A DNA stretch of 14,039 nt from JAVEVF01 sp034005175 (GTDB taxonomy: Bacteria > Actinomycetota > Coriobacteriia > Anaerosomatales > SLCP01), in assembly GCA_034005175.1 (NCBI GenBank), contig JAVEVF010000047.1:1-14039 (forward strand), in the 5' to 3' direction. The notes beneath the pieces were generated by a model, which was not told where the DNA came from, did not search any database, and saw only the letters and a program-made list of their open reading frames with translations. The position numbers and the translations under genes are program-made. Position 1 is the first letter of the stretch. Every line of letters starts with the position of its first letter. Positions 1-7,335 of the stretch are shown one piece after another.

Positions 1-1559
1 GCTTCCAGCCCATTATGGTGGGAGAGCCGAGTGTTGCCGAGACCATAGAGATCCTTCGCGGGCTGCGGGATCGCTATGAGGCGCATCACCGTGTCTCGAT
101 CACCGATGACGCCATCGAAGCTGCCGCAACCCTCGGTGACCGCTACATCTCCGACCGATTCTTGCCCGACAAGGCAATCGACCTCATCGATGAGGCTGGT
201 TCGAAGATGCGCATCAAGATGATGACCGCACCCCCTGGGGTCAAAGAGGTCGAGGATCGTCTGCGCCGCGTGCGTGCCGAGAAGGAAGCTGCTATCGAAG
301 CGCAGGAGTTCGAGAAGGCTGCGGCATTGCGCGACGACGAGAAGCAGGTCATCGCCGAGAAGCGCGAGATGGAAGAGGAGTGGCGCAAGCCCGACACCCA
401 CCGTGTCGTCGAGGTTACCGAGTGCGAGATCGCCGATATCGTGTCCATGTGGACCGGTGTACCAGTCACCGCGCTTACCGAGGAGGAGACGGAGAAGCTG
501 CTGCGGATGGAGACCAGCATCCACGAGCGTATCGTAGGCCAGGACGAGGCAGTGGTGTCGGTCAGCAAGGCCATCCGACGTGCGCGAGCAGGCCTGAAAG
601 ACCCCCGCAGGCCCGCGGGCTCATTCATCTTTCTCGGCCCATCAGGTGTGGGCAAGACCGAGCTGTCCAAGGCGCTCGCGGAGTTCCTGTTCGGCAACGA
701 GGAGGCGCTCGTCGAACTCGACATGAGCGAGTATATGGAGAAGCATACAGTGAGCCGGCTCGTGGGTTCGCCCCCCGGCTACGTCGGCTTTGATGAAGGG
801 GGACAACTCACTGAGATCGTAAGGCGCAAGCCGTACTCGGTCATCTTGTTCGACGAGATCGAGAAGGCGCATCCCGATGTCTTCAACGTGTTGTTGCAGA
901 TTCTTGAAGAGGGACGGCTCACCGACGCGCAAGGGCGCAAGGTTGATTTCAAGAACGCCATCATCATCATGACGAGCAACGTCGGAGCGCGCGACATCGT
1001 CAAGGGGCAGCGCCTTGGCTTCTCACTCGACACAGGCGAAGGGCTTGCGTACGACGACCTTAAGGACCGTGTCACCGGCGAGCTTAAGAAGCTCTTCCGG
1101 CCGGAACTGCTCAACCGAGTCGATGAAGTGATTGTCTTCCATGACCTCTCACACGAGGAGATCGAGCATATCGTCGATCTCATGATGGACAGGTTGCGCC
1201 AGCAGCTCGCCCCACACAGGATGGGCATCGTGCTCACCGCCGAGGCGCGCTCGCTGCTCGCAAAGGAGGGTTTCGACCCATCACTGGGCGCTCGTCCGCT
1301 CAGGCGTGCGATTCAGCGATTCGTGGAGGACCCGCTTTCTGAACAGATTCTTGCTGGCCAGTGGCAGGATGGTGACGTCGTCGAGGTGTATGTTGAAGAA
1401 GGAGCGGACACGGTGGCATTTCGCAAGGGCGAGGGAGAGATTTCCATCCCATCGGCCGCCTCAGACACGAACGAACCCGTGATGCCGCGCGGCGCAAAGC
1501 GTGCTTCGGCCACCCGACGTGGATCAGGCGCGGCGTCTGGCGGCGCCGCGGGGGAGTAG
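1..1559 (+). CDS. clpC: ATP-dependent Clp protease ATPase subunit ClpC (5' end missing)
   Basis: Hsp100 AAA+ unfoldase that feeds substrates to the ClpP peptidase in the cytoplasm. The reading frame is already open at base 3 (residues FQPIMVGEPS), so this is the C-terminal roughly 60% of an ~810-850 aa protein and the ATG at 15 is internal. Visible in order: the end of the first AAA+ domain; the middle region with a UVR motif (FEKAAALRD, about 309-335); the second AAA+ domain with Walker A GPSGVGKT (636-659) and Walker B VILFDEIE (840-863); an LGF tripeptide (1014-1022) at the ClpP-docking loop position; and the sensor-2 GARPLRR (1287-1307). The UVR motif and ClpP loop separate ClpC from ClpB. 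The Ser/Ala/Gly-rich tail from about 1440 is probably disordered. The gene stops 6 bases before radA, which suggests cotranscription. Family assignment is secure; nothing can be said about the N-terminal domain or promoter. Confidence 0.97.
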   Translation, partial: FQPIMVGEPSVAETIEILRGLRDRYEAHHRVSITDDAIEAAATLGDRYISDRFLPDKAIDLIDEAGSKMRIKMMTAPPGVKEVEDRLRRVRAEKEAAIEAQEFEKAAALRDDEKQVIAEKREMEEEWRKPDTHRVVEVTECEIADIVSMWTGVPVTALTEEETEKLLRMETSIHERIVGQDEAVVSVSKAIRRARAGLKDPRRPAGSFIFLGPSGVGKTELSKALAEFLFGNEEALVELDMSEYMEKHTVSRLVGSPPGYVGFDEGGQLTEIVRRKPYSVILFDEIEKAHPDVFNVLLQILEEGRLTDAQGRKVDFKNAIIIMTSNVGARDIVKGQRLGFSLDTGEGLAYDDLKDRVTGELKKLFRPELLNRVDEVIVFHDLSHEEIEHIVDLMMDRLRQQLAPHRMGIVLTAEARSLLAKEGFDPSLGARPLRRAIQRFVEDPLSEQILAGQWQDGDVVEVYVEEGADTVAFRKGEGEISIPSAASDTNEPVMPRGAKRASATRRGSGAASGGAAGE

Positions 1560-1565
1560 CGAACA

Positions 1566-2918
1566 GTGGCGCGCACCCGCACGACCTGGCGATGTCAGTC
1601 GTGTGGCGCTAGCGCACCCAAGTGGTATGGGCGCTGTCCTGACTGCGGTGAGTTCGGCACGTTCGTGGAAGAGGCCGAGGTCGCCTCGATGCACTCGCGC
1701 GGCGGTGCCGGTGTCACTGCTGCACCGCGCGTTCCGCTGACGGAGGCCGGCGCCGAGACAGCGCTGCGTATGCCCATCGGCATCACGGAACTCGACCGTG
1801 TGCTTGGGGGCGGGTTCGTGCGTGGCTCGCTCGTACTGCTTGGTGGAGAACCCGGCATCGGAAAGTCCACGATTCTTCTGCAGGTGGCATCGCGCATCGC
1901 AGACCTCGGCAAACGCGTGTTGTACGTGTGCGGCGAGGAGTCACCTGCACAGGTGGGGATGCGGGCGCGCCGCACGGGATCTGCGGTCGAAGGAGTCGAC
2001 CTCATTCCAGAGACTGATGTGACGGCCCTTGAGTCCGCGGTGCGCGAGCAGCCACCAGACCTGCTTGTGGTGGACTCTGTGCAAACCATGTTCGACCCCG
2101 AGCTTGCCGGTGCGCCGGGCAGCGTGGGTCAGGTGCGTGCGACCGCAGCTCGGCTGCTGCGCGTCGCCAAAGACCTCGGGGTGACGACCGTGCTCGTGGG
2201 CCATGTCACGAAGGACGGCGCCATCGCCGGTCCGCGCGTGCTTGAACACATGGTCGACACGGTGCTGTATTTCGAGGGAGATCGAGATCACGTATTCCGA
2301 GTCGTTCGGGGCGTGAAGAACCGGTTCGGTCCCGTCTCTGAGATCGGCATCTTCGAGATGACCGAGCGAGGGCTTGATCCTGTCGGGGATCCGGCGACGC
2401 TGCTGCTCGGCGAGCGCGCCAGCGCGGTGCCGGGATCGGTGGTGATGGCCACCATGGAGGGCTCGAGACCGCTCCTTGTCGAGATTCAGGCGCTGGTGAC
2501 GCCGTCCTATCTCCAGGTGCCTCGCCGCCTTGCCACAGGAGTGGATTCGGGGCGATTGTTGCAGATCCTCGCGGTGCTCGAGCGCCGAGGCGGCCTGTCA
2601 TTCGCAGGCCATGACGTATATGTCTCAGTCGCTGGTGGTGTGCGCGTGGTGGAACCAGCCGTTGACCTGCCTCTGGCAGTAGCGCTTGCCTCGGCGTTGC
2701 AGGACCGGGCGGTACCGCTCGATGTCGCGTCTTTCGGGGAGGTGGCACTCACCGGTCTGGTTCGCCCGGTCGCGCATACTGAAGCGCGTGTGAAAGAGGC
2801 GGCCCGGCAAGGCCTTACGACGTTTGTGGCGCCCGTTCCGCCACGCATGGCGCTGCCGGCAGGCGTGCGCCGTTCGCCGGTGAGCAGCGTCGCGGATCTG
2901 GTGGGACTGCTGCACTAG
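1566..2918 (+). CDS. radA: DNA repair protein RadA (Sms)
   Basis: RecA-like branch-migration ATPase that processes recombination intermediates. The 450 aa length is typical. It has the N-terminal C4 zinc finger (Cys10, Cys13, Cys24, Cys27), Walker A GEPGIGKS at residues 94-101, Walker B LLVVDSVQ at about 166-173, and the RadA-specific KNRFG motif at 251-255. The C-terminal part (about 275-450) is the Lon-protease-like domain. The start is GTG at 1566, preceded by a GGGGGAG Shine-Dalgarno about 8 bases upstream that lies inside the end of clpC, so the two genes are closely linked. The next gene is disA; in Bacillus subtilis RadA binds DisA and restrains its c-di-AMP synthesis, so the pairing is functionally sensible. 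That link is family knowledge, not shown by this sequence. Confidence 0.98.
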   Translation: MARTRTTWRCQSCGASAPKWYGRCPDCGEFGTFVEEAEVASMHSRGGAGVTAAPRVPLTEAGAETALRMPIGITELDRVLGGGFVRGSLVLLGGEPGIGKSTILLQVASRIADLGKRVLYVCGEESPAQVGMRARRTGSAVEGVDLIPETDVTALESAVREQPPDLLVVDSVQTMFDPELAGAPGSVGQVRATAARLLRVAKDLGVTTVLVGHVTKDGAIAGPRVLEHMVDTVLYFEGDRDHVFRVVRGVKNRFGPVSEIGIFEMTERGLDPVGDPATLLLGERASAVPGSVVMATMEGSRPLLVEIQALVTPSYLQVPRRLATGVDSGRLLQILAVLERRGGLSFAGHDVYVSVAGGVRVVEPAVDLPLAVALASALQDRAVPLDVASFGEVALTGLVRPVAHTEARVKEAARQGLTTFVAPVPPRMALPAGVRRSPVSSVADLVGLLH

Positions 2919-2954
2919 ATGTGCAGCTAGGTCCGTACTGGGCTCGTCGGCTCT

Positions 2955-2984
2955 CTGGCACCGGGTGGTGAGGTCTGGCAGAAT
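2955..2984 (+). promoter_or_regulatory. Candidate promoter upstream of disA
   Basis: CTGGCA (2955-2960), an 18-base spacer and CAGAAT (2979-2984), with TGG directly before the -10 giving an extended -10 (TGN). Each hexamer matches the sigma-70-type consensus only in part. It lies in the 106-base gap between radA and disA and would allow disA to be expressed apart from clpC-radA. Judged by eye only. Confidence 0.35.
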
Positions 2985-3024
2985 CCGAAGTGAGCATCGT
3001 TGAGTCCGAGCGAGGGGAAGGCAC

Positions 3025-4089
3025 ATGGGTGTGTCCGAGGAGACCCGCATGAGACTCGAGCTCGAGAAGGTCGCGCCTGGGACTGCGTTGCGCGAAGGGC
3101 TCGACTATATCATCGCTGCACGGACCGGTGCGCTCATCGTGATCGGCGAGCGCGAGGTGGTGGAGCCGCTCTGCAACGGCGGCTTCAAGATCGAAACGGA
3201 TTTCTCGGCCCAGCGCCTGTATGAACTTGCCAAGATGGACGGCGCCATCATCCTCGACAAGGATTGCGGCCGCATCCTGCTGGCCAACGTGCATCTCGTG
3301 CCCGATGCCTCCCTGCCTACGGTAGAAACCGGCATGAGACACCGCACTGCTCAGCGAGTGAGTCGGCAGACACACGCACTTGTCATCTCAATCTCGCAGC
3401 GCCGTGAGGTGGTGAGTCTGTACCTCAACGGCACACGCGTCACGCTCGAAGAGATCGAAGTCTTGCTCGCCAAGGCAAGCCAGGCCCTGCAGACCTTGCA
3501 ACGATACCGAGACCGTCTCGACCAGATGCTAGAGCGGTTGACAGAGCTCGAGTTCGAGGATCTCGTGACGCTAGGTGACCTTACCGATGTCATCGGCCGC
3601 TTCGAACTCGTCCAACGTACCGCGCATGAGGTGGCTCGGTACATCGCTGAACTAGGGACGGAAGGCCGGCTCGTTCGGATGCAGGCCGAGGAACTCACCG
3701 CCACAGTCGATGAAGACTACCTGCTGGTGGTGCGGGACTATGCGCAAGACGCAGGCAGACGCAAGGGAAGCTCCGTGCGCGCCGAGCTTTCACGACTGGA
3801 GACCGAGCAGTTGCTTGAACCCACCGTGATCGCGCAGATCCTCGGTGTCGGTGTGACGGAGCCGCGCTCTGCCGATGACCATCTGCGCCCGCGTGGACTG
3901 CGCGTCTTGCGCAGGATCCCCATGTTGCCGGCGTCTGTAGTCACGCGCATCGTGGAACGCTACGGCACCTTGCAAGGGGTGCTTGCGGCCACGGTGGAAG
4001 ACCTCGACGAGGTGGACGGGATCGGAGAGCGACGCGCCATCGCCATCGTGGACGGCCTTTCGCGTATCAAGGAGCATGCGCGCGGCTGA
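3025..4089 (+). CDS. disA: DNA integrity scanning diadenylate cyclase DisA
   Basis: Makes cyclic di-AMP from two ATP and scans DNA for branched structures. The 354 aa length is close to Bacillus DisA. The N-terminal DAC domain carries both catalytic signatures: DGA at residues 72-74 and RHRTA at 105-109. A helical linker follows (about 140-290), then a C-terminal DNA-binding region with helix-hairpin-helix repeats (about 297-354, ending in a VDGIGERRA stretch). The chosen ATG has a GAGGGGAAGG Shine-Dalgarno a few bases upstream; an in-frame ATG at 3049 is a less likely alternative because it lacks such a site. It follows radA after 106 bases with a possible promoter of its own. All key catalytic residues are present, so it is predicted to be active. 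c-di-AMP receptors and phosphodiesterases are not in this window. Confidence 0.98.
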   Translation: MGVSEETRMRLELEKVAPGTALREGLDYIIAARTGALIVIGEREVVEPLCNGGFKIETDFSAQRLYELAKMDGAIILDKDCGRILLANVHLVPDASLPTVETGMRHRTAQRVSRQTHALVISISQRREVVSLYLNGTRVTLEEIEVLLAKASQALQTLQRYRDRLDQMLERLTELEFEDLVTLGDLTDVIGRFELVQRTAHEVARYIAELGTEGRLVRMQAEELTATVDEDYLLVVRDYAQDAGRRKGSSVRAELSRLETEQLLEPTVIAQILGVGVTEPRSADDHLRPRGLRVLRRIPMLPASVVTRIVERYGTLQGVLAATVEDLDEVDGIGERRAIAIVDGLSRIKEHARG

Positions 4090-4115
4090 GAGGCCTGCTC
4101 GGCGCGTGCTAGAAT
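4086..4115 (+). promoter_or_regulatory. Candidate promoter upstream of the PIN-TRAM gene
   Basis: CTGAGA (4086-4091), an 18-base spacer and TAGAAT (4110-4115), preceded by TGC so that the -10 is of the extended TGN type. The -10 matches TATAAT at 5 of 6 positions. The -35 overlaps the end of disA. Transcription would begin near 4122, about 20 bases before the first in-frame ATG of the next gene. Confidence 0.45.
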
Positions 4116-4142
4116 CGACGTCAGTGTCGACTACGGTGATCG

Positions 4143-5291
4143 ATGTCGGTAGAGCGATGTGGAAGGGAGGTGGTGGCGCACCCGGACCTGGAAGGTCCGC
4201 TGCAGCGTCACATGCCCATGATAGTCCGAATCACGCGGCTTCTCTCCGTGATGACCGGCGCACTGGGCGGATTTGCGGTAACGAGGCTCATCGACTGGTC
4301 GGAACAGACAGGCTACCCACAGTCTATCGTCATCATCATCTTCATCATCCTCGGGTCCTCTGTCGGTTATCTCCTCGGCGGTATCCTCGGCCGTGAGTTC
4401 GCGTTCATGCAGCATGAGGCTGAAGCAAGACTCCAAGAGATGGCTCCGGTCGATGTCGTGCTGGGCGTCGCCGGCTTGATCATCGGCCTTGCCATCGCTT
4501 GGCTGGCGAGCGTGCCTCTCAGGCTGCTTCAACCGATATGGCTGTCGGTCATCACGACGGTTCTGTTGTTTGTGGTGCTCGGGTGGGCCGGCGTACGCGT
4601 CGCGTTCATCAAGAAGCTCGATTTCGCACGCGCGCTACCTACGCTCGCCGAGGATGTCAGTGCCATCGACACAAGTGCGCTCAAGCTGCTCGATACTAGT
4701 GCCATCATCGACGGGCGTTATGCCGAGCTGCGGGACCTCGGTCTGCTCGAAGGTGAACTGCGTGTTCCGCGCTTCGTCCTCGGGGAACTGCATACACTCT
4801 CGGACTCGGCCGATGACGCCAAGCGAGCACGTGGACGCCGAGGTCTGGACCTTCTGGCGCGGGCGAGTGACAAGCCCGGTGTTCGGATCGAGGTGTTTGA
4901 AGCCGACTACCCCACGATCCCTGATGTCGATAACAAGCTGCTCAAGCTTGCCGCAGAGGCCGACGCGGTGGTACTCACTGTCGACTACAACCTGACTAAC
5001 GTAGCTCGCATCCGCGGGGTTGGAGTGCTCAACCTAAATGAGGTGGCCTCGGCGATGCGACCCAGCCACCTTCCAGGTGAGCGCATCCGGTTGCGTATCG
5101 CGAGGGAGGGCAAGGAGCCCGGGCAAGGCGTCGGCTATCTCGAGGACGGCACGATGGTCGTGGTGGCACACGGCCGTGACCACATCGGGGCTGATGCTGA
5201 TGTCGAGGTGACGTCTGTGCTACAGACCTCGGCAGGTCGCATGGTGTTCTCACGGATGCTCACAAGTGGGAAAGAGGCGACGGATGTCTGA
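4143..5291 (+). CDS. Membrane-anchored PIN-TRAM domain protein (YacL family)
   Basis: Probable membrane-tethered RNase-fold protein; the precise substrate of this family is not established. Four hydrophobic segments lie in the first ~155 residues (about 27-50, 61-82, 103-125, 133-155), followed by a PIN nuclease domain with its four acidic residues in place (Asp184, Glu215, Asp263, Asp281) and a C-terminal TRAM RNA-binding domain (about 311-370). This is the architecture of Bacillus YacL, which sits at the same place between disA and ispD. The start is uncertain: ATG 4143 gives 382 aa with a poor ribosome site, while ATG 4212 or 4218 would align better with the family N-terminus. A strong AGGGAGG (4164-4170) lies inside the reading frame. 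The 3' end overlaps ispD by 8 bases. Numbering here uses the 4143 start. Confidence 0.93.
   Translation: MSVERCGREVVAHPDLEGPLQRHMPMIVRITRLLSVMTGALGGFAVTRLIDWSEQTGYPQSIVIIIFIILGSSVGYLLGGILGREFAFMQHEAEARLQEMAPVDVVLGVAGLIIGLAIAWLASVPLRLLQPIWLSVITTVLLFVVLGWAGVRVAFIKKLDFARALPTLAEDVSAIDTSALKLLDTSAIIDGRYAELRDLGLLEGELRVPRFVLGELHTLSDSADDAKRARGRRGLDLLARASDKPGVRIEVFEADYPTIPDVDNKLLKLAAEADAVVLTVDYNLTNVARIRGVGVLNLNEVASAMRPSHLPGERIRLRIAREGKEPGQGVGYLEDGTMVVVAHGRDHIGADADVEVTSVLQTSAGRMVFSRMLTSGKEATDV
4183..4199 (+). other. Small hairpin near the PIN-TRAM gene start
   Basis: CGGACC (4183-4188), loop TGGAA, GGTCCG (4194-4199): a perfect 6-bp inverted repeat between the internal AGGGAGG and the alternative start ATG 4212. 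If the true start is 4212, the hairpin lies in the 5' leader; if 4143 is the start, it is inside the coding region. Function unknown. Confidence 0.4.
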
Positions 5292-6000
5292 GCGCGACAC
5301 CTCGGTCGTGCTGGTCGCAGGTGGGGCCGGTGAACGCTTCGGCCGGGCGGGAGGCAAGCAGCTCGCACTGCTCGCCGGACGGCCGGTGTTCGCGCATTCG
5401 TTCGCGATTGCTGATGCCGTATCACGCGTGGGCCTGGTGGCGGTGGTATGTCCTCCGGCACGTGTGGAGGAGTACGCTGCGGCGGTCAGGCAAAACGCGT
5501 CTCGTGCCGAGGTGCGTTTCGTGGCAGGTGGTGAGCGCAGGCAGGATTCGGTAGCAGCCGGACTCGCCGAGATACCCGAGGGCTACAGGTATATCTGTGT
5601 GCATGACGGAGCCCGACCTCTGGCAACGGTCGCAATGTTCGACCAGGTTCTAGCACTGCTCGATGCTGATGAGACGCTTGCTGGTGCGATCGTCGGTCAC
5701 GCCTCGGTTGACACGCTCAAGAGCGTCCAGGCCAACCGAGTCATAAGCACCCTTGACCGTTCGCACATCTGGGCGGTGCAAACGCCGCAAGCGTTTCGAG
5801 CGAGCGCCCTGCGCCTTGCATACGATTATGCCGCTGCACAGGGCTGGGAGGGCACTGACGATGCGTCGTTCGTGGAGCGGGCAGGCGGCACCATCGGCCT
5901 TGTCGAGGGCACGCGCGACAACATCAAGATCACGCTCGCAGAAGACCTCCCGATAGCTGAGGCGGCGCTTGATGCGCGGAACGTGGAGGTGGACCGGTGA
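5284..6000 (+). CDS. ispD: 2-C-methyl-D-erythritol 4-phosphate cytidylyltransferase IspD
   Basis: Third step of the MEP isoprenoid pathway: joins MEP and CTP to give CDP-ME and diphosphate. The 238 aa length is normal. Nucleotide-binding loop AGGAGERFG (residues 12-20) with Lys25 of GGKQ, GGERRQDSV (82-90), HDGARP (107-112) including the metal-binding Asp108, TPQAF (167-171) and TDDAS (191-195) all fit IspD. ATG 5284 is preferred over the in-frame GTG at 5266 because an AAAGAGG Shine-Dalgarno lies 7-8 bases before it and because the protein then begins just before the first strand, as in the family. It overlaps the PIN-TRAM stop by 8 bases, and its own stop overlaps the ispF start as GTGA, so translation is probably coupled. 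Confidence 0.97.
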   Translation: MSERDTSVVLVAGGAGERFGRAGGKQLALLAGRPVFAHSFAIADAVSRVGLVAVVCPPARVEEYAAAVRQNASRAEVRFVAGGERRQDSVAAGLAEIPEGYRYICVHDGARPLATVAMFDQVLALLDADETLAGAIVGHASVDTLKSVQANRVISTLDRSHIWAVQTPQAFRASALRLAYDYAAAQGWEGTDDASFVERAGGTIGLVEGTRDNIKITLAEDLPIAEAALDARNVEVDR

Positions 6001-6497
6001 GGGTCGGCATCGGCTATGACGTGCACGCGTTCGTCGAGGGGCGTCCGCTTGTCTTGGGAGGGGTCGACATCCCTTGCGACCGGGGCCTCGCTGGCCATTC
6101 CGATGCCGATGTGCTCACGCATGCACTCATGGACGCGTTGCTTTCTGCGATGCGGCTTGCCGATATCGGGGCGCACTTCCCCGACACCGACTCCGCATAT
6201 GCAGGCATCGGCAGCATTACATTGCTGGAACGGGTGGCCTCACTCATGGCCGAACAGGGCTGGAGACTGGTGGACGCCGACACTGTGCTTGTTCTGGAAA
6301 GGCCGAAGGTGTCACCGTACCGCGATGAGATGCGTGAGCGACTCGCAGGTACGCTCGGCGTGCCACTTGAGTGTGTCGGGGTTAAGGCGACCACTACGGA
6401 GGGGCTTGGTTTCACGGGCCGAGAGGAGGGTGTCACTGCGTACGCGGTGGTGCTGCTGGAGCGCATGATTGACAAGGCCTCGGACGGGCGGAGATAG
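5997..6497 (+). CDS. ispF: 2-C-methyl-D-erythritol 2,4-cyclodiphosphate synthase IspF
   Basis: Fifth step of the MEP pathway: cyclises CDP-ME 2-phosphate to MEcPP with release of CMP, as a trimer. The 166 aa protein has the zinc ligands Asp8 and His10 in GYDVHAF and His42 in GHSDADVLTHALMDALL, plus FPDTD (61-65), ERPK (101-104) and the nucleotide-site segment KATTTEGLGFTGR (from about 130). Start GTG 5997 shares four bases with the ispD stop (GTGA), an arrangement typical of coupled translation. ispD and ispF are adjacent in many bacteria and fused in some; here they remain separate reading frames. Confidence 0.98.
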   Translation: MRVGIGYDVHAFVEGRPLVLGGVDIPCDRGLAGHSDADVLTHALMDALLSAMRLADIGAHFPDTDSAYAGIGSITLLERVASLMAEQGWRLVDADTVLVLERPKVSPYRDEMRERLAGTLGVPLECVGVKATTTEGLGFTGREEGVTAYAVVLLERMIDKASDGRR

Positions 6498-6531
6498 TTG
6501 GAACCCACATGGCCCCGATAGGGAATCAGTT

Positions 6532-6546
6532 GCGGCCACGAGCCGC
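6532..6546 (+). other. Short GC hairpin before the cysE ribosome-binding site
   Basis: GCGGC (6532-6536), loop CACGA, GCCGC (6542-6546): a perfect 5-bp inverted repeat ending two bases before the GGAGGA ribosome-binding site of cysE (6549-6554). It is in the 60-base ispF-cysE gap, the place where Bacillus carries gltX. No T-run follows, and I see no T-box or other known riboswitch, so it is not a convincing terminator. Confidence 0.3.
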
Positions 6547-6557
6547 CCGGAGGACTC

Positions 6558-7307
6558 ATGTTTGATCGTGTGAGAGAGGACATCCAGGCCGTCAAGGAGC
6601 GCGATCCGGCAGCCGTGACGACGTGGAGCGTTCTCCTCAACTACCCTGGGCTTCATGCGGTTTGGTGGCATCGGCAGACGAACTGGCTGTGGCGTCGCGG
6701 TCGCCGAGGCCTCGCACGGTGGTGGTCGCAGGTTGGCCGACTGTTCACAGGCGTGGAGATCCATCCAGGAGCGAGCATCGGCCGCCGCTTCTTCATCGAT
6801 CACGGCATGGGCGTCGTCATTGGCGAGACGACGGTGATCGGCGACGATGTGACGATTTACCAAGGGGTCACACTCGGCGGGACGGGCAAGGAACGCGGTA
6901 AGCGTCATCCCACGCTTGAGGACCTTGTCGTGGTCGGCGTTGGCGCCGCCGTGTTGGGCGATATCGTCATCGGCCGCGGCACGCGCGTAGGTGGAGGAGC
7001 GGTAGTCGTCAACGACGTACCTCCGAACTGCACGGTGGTGGGAATCCCAGGTCGCGTCGTCGTGCGCGAGGGTCGGCGTGTCGACACCATCGACCTGCAC
7101 CACGAGGACCTTCCCGACCCTGTCGTAGAGATGTTCCGATGTCTGCGACGCCGCATGGACCGCGTGGAAGCGCGGCTCAGCTCGGATGAAGGAGCAGCAG
7201 ATGAGCGCGGTGAGACCCCTGCGCCAGTCGCTGCACCACAAGACGCTGATGAGACCGCAGGTGAAGGCATGGGTCCCGGAGATGGAGAGAGAGACACGTG
7301 CGCGTGA
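6558..7307 (+). CDS. cysE: Serine O-acetyltransferase CysE
   Basis: Acetylates L-serine with acetyl-CoA to O-acetylserine, the first step of cysteine synthesis. The core is a short-form enzyme like that of Bacillus: an N-terminal helical part (about 1-60) and a left-handed beta-helix of hexapeptide repeats (about 65-165). The catalytic Asp81-His82 pair lies in FIDHGMGVVIGE, and His117 is in the GKRHPT segment. ATG 6558 has a GGAGGA site 3 bases upstream of the spacer end, a good start. Residues from about 207 to 249 form an acidic, Ala/Gly/Pro-rich tail that looks disordered and is not part of the catalytic fold. The gene ends 28 bases before the preferred start of cysS, so the supply of cysteine and its charging onto tRNA are encoded side by side. 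Confidence 0.96.
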   Translation: MFDRVREDIQAVKERDPAAVTTWSVLLNYPGLHAVWWHRQTNWLWRRGRRGLARWWSQVGRLFTGVEIHPGASIGRRFFIDHGMGVVIGETTVIGDDVTIYQGVTLGGTGKERGKRHPTLEDLVVVGVGAAVLGDIVIGRGTRVGGGAVVVNDVPPNCTVVGIPGRVVVREGRRVDTIDLHHEDLPDPVVEMFRCLRRRMDRVEARLSSDEGAADERGETPAPVAAPQDADETAGEGMGPGDGERDTCA

Positions 7308-7335
7308 TGAGCGCGTTCAAGAGAGGGAGAATGAC

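Noticed and set aside
6498..6557. T-box or other cysteine/serine riboswitch before cysE
   Set aside because: The 60-base gap is too short and lacks a T-box sequence or terminator; only a 5-bp hairpin is seen.
6312..7241. Long - strand open frame of 309 codons opposite ispF and cysE
   Set aside because: Both + strand genes are well-supported families; the antisense frame is a common artefact of high-GC codon bias and shows no recognisable domain.
7186..7335. Upstream in-frame extension of cysS to ATG 7186
   Set aside because: It would overlap cysE by 122 bases, lacks family similarity, and the GTG at 7336 has a good ribosome site and the usual N-terminus.
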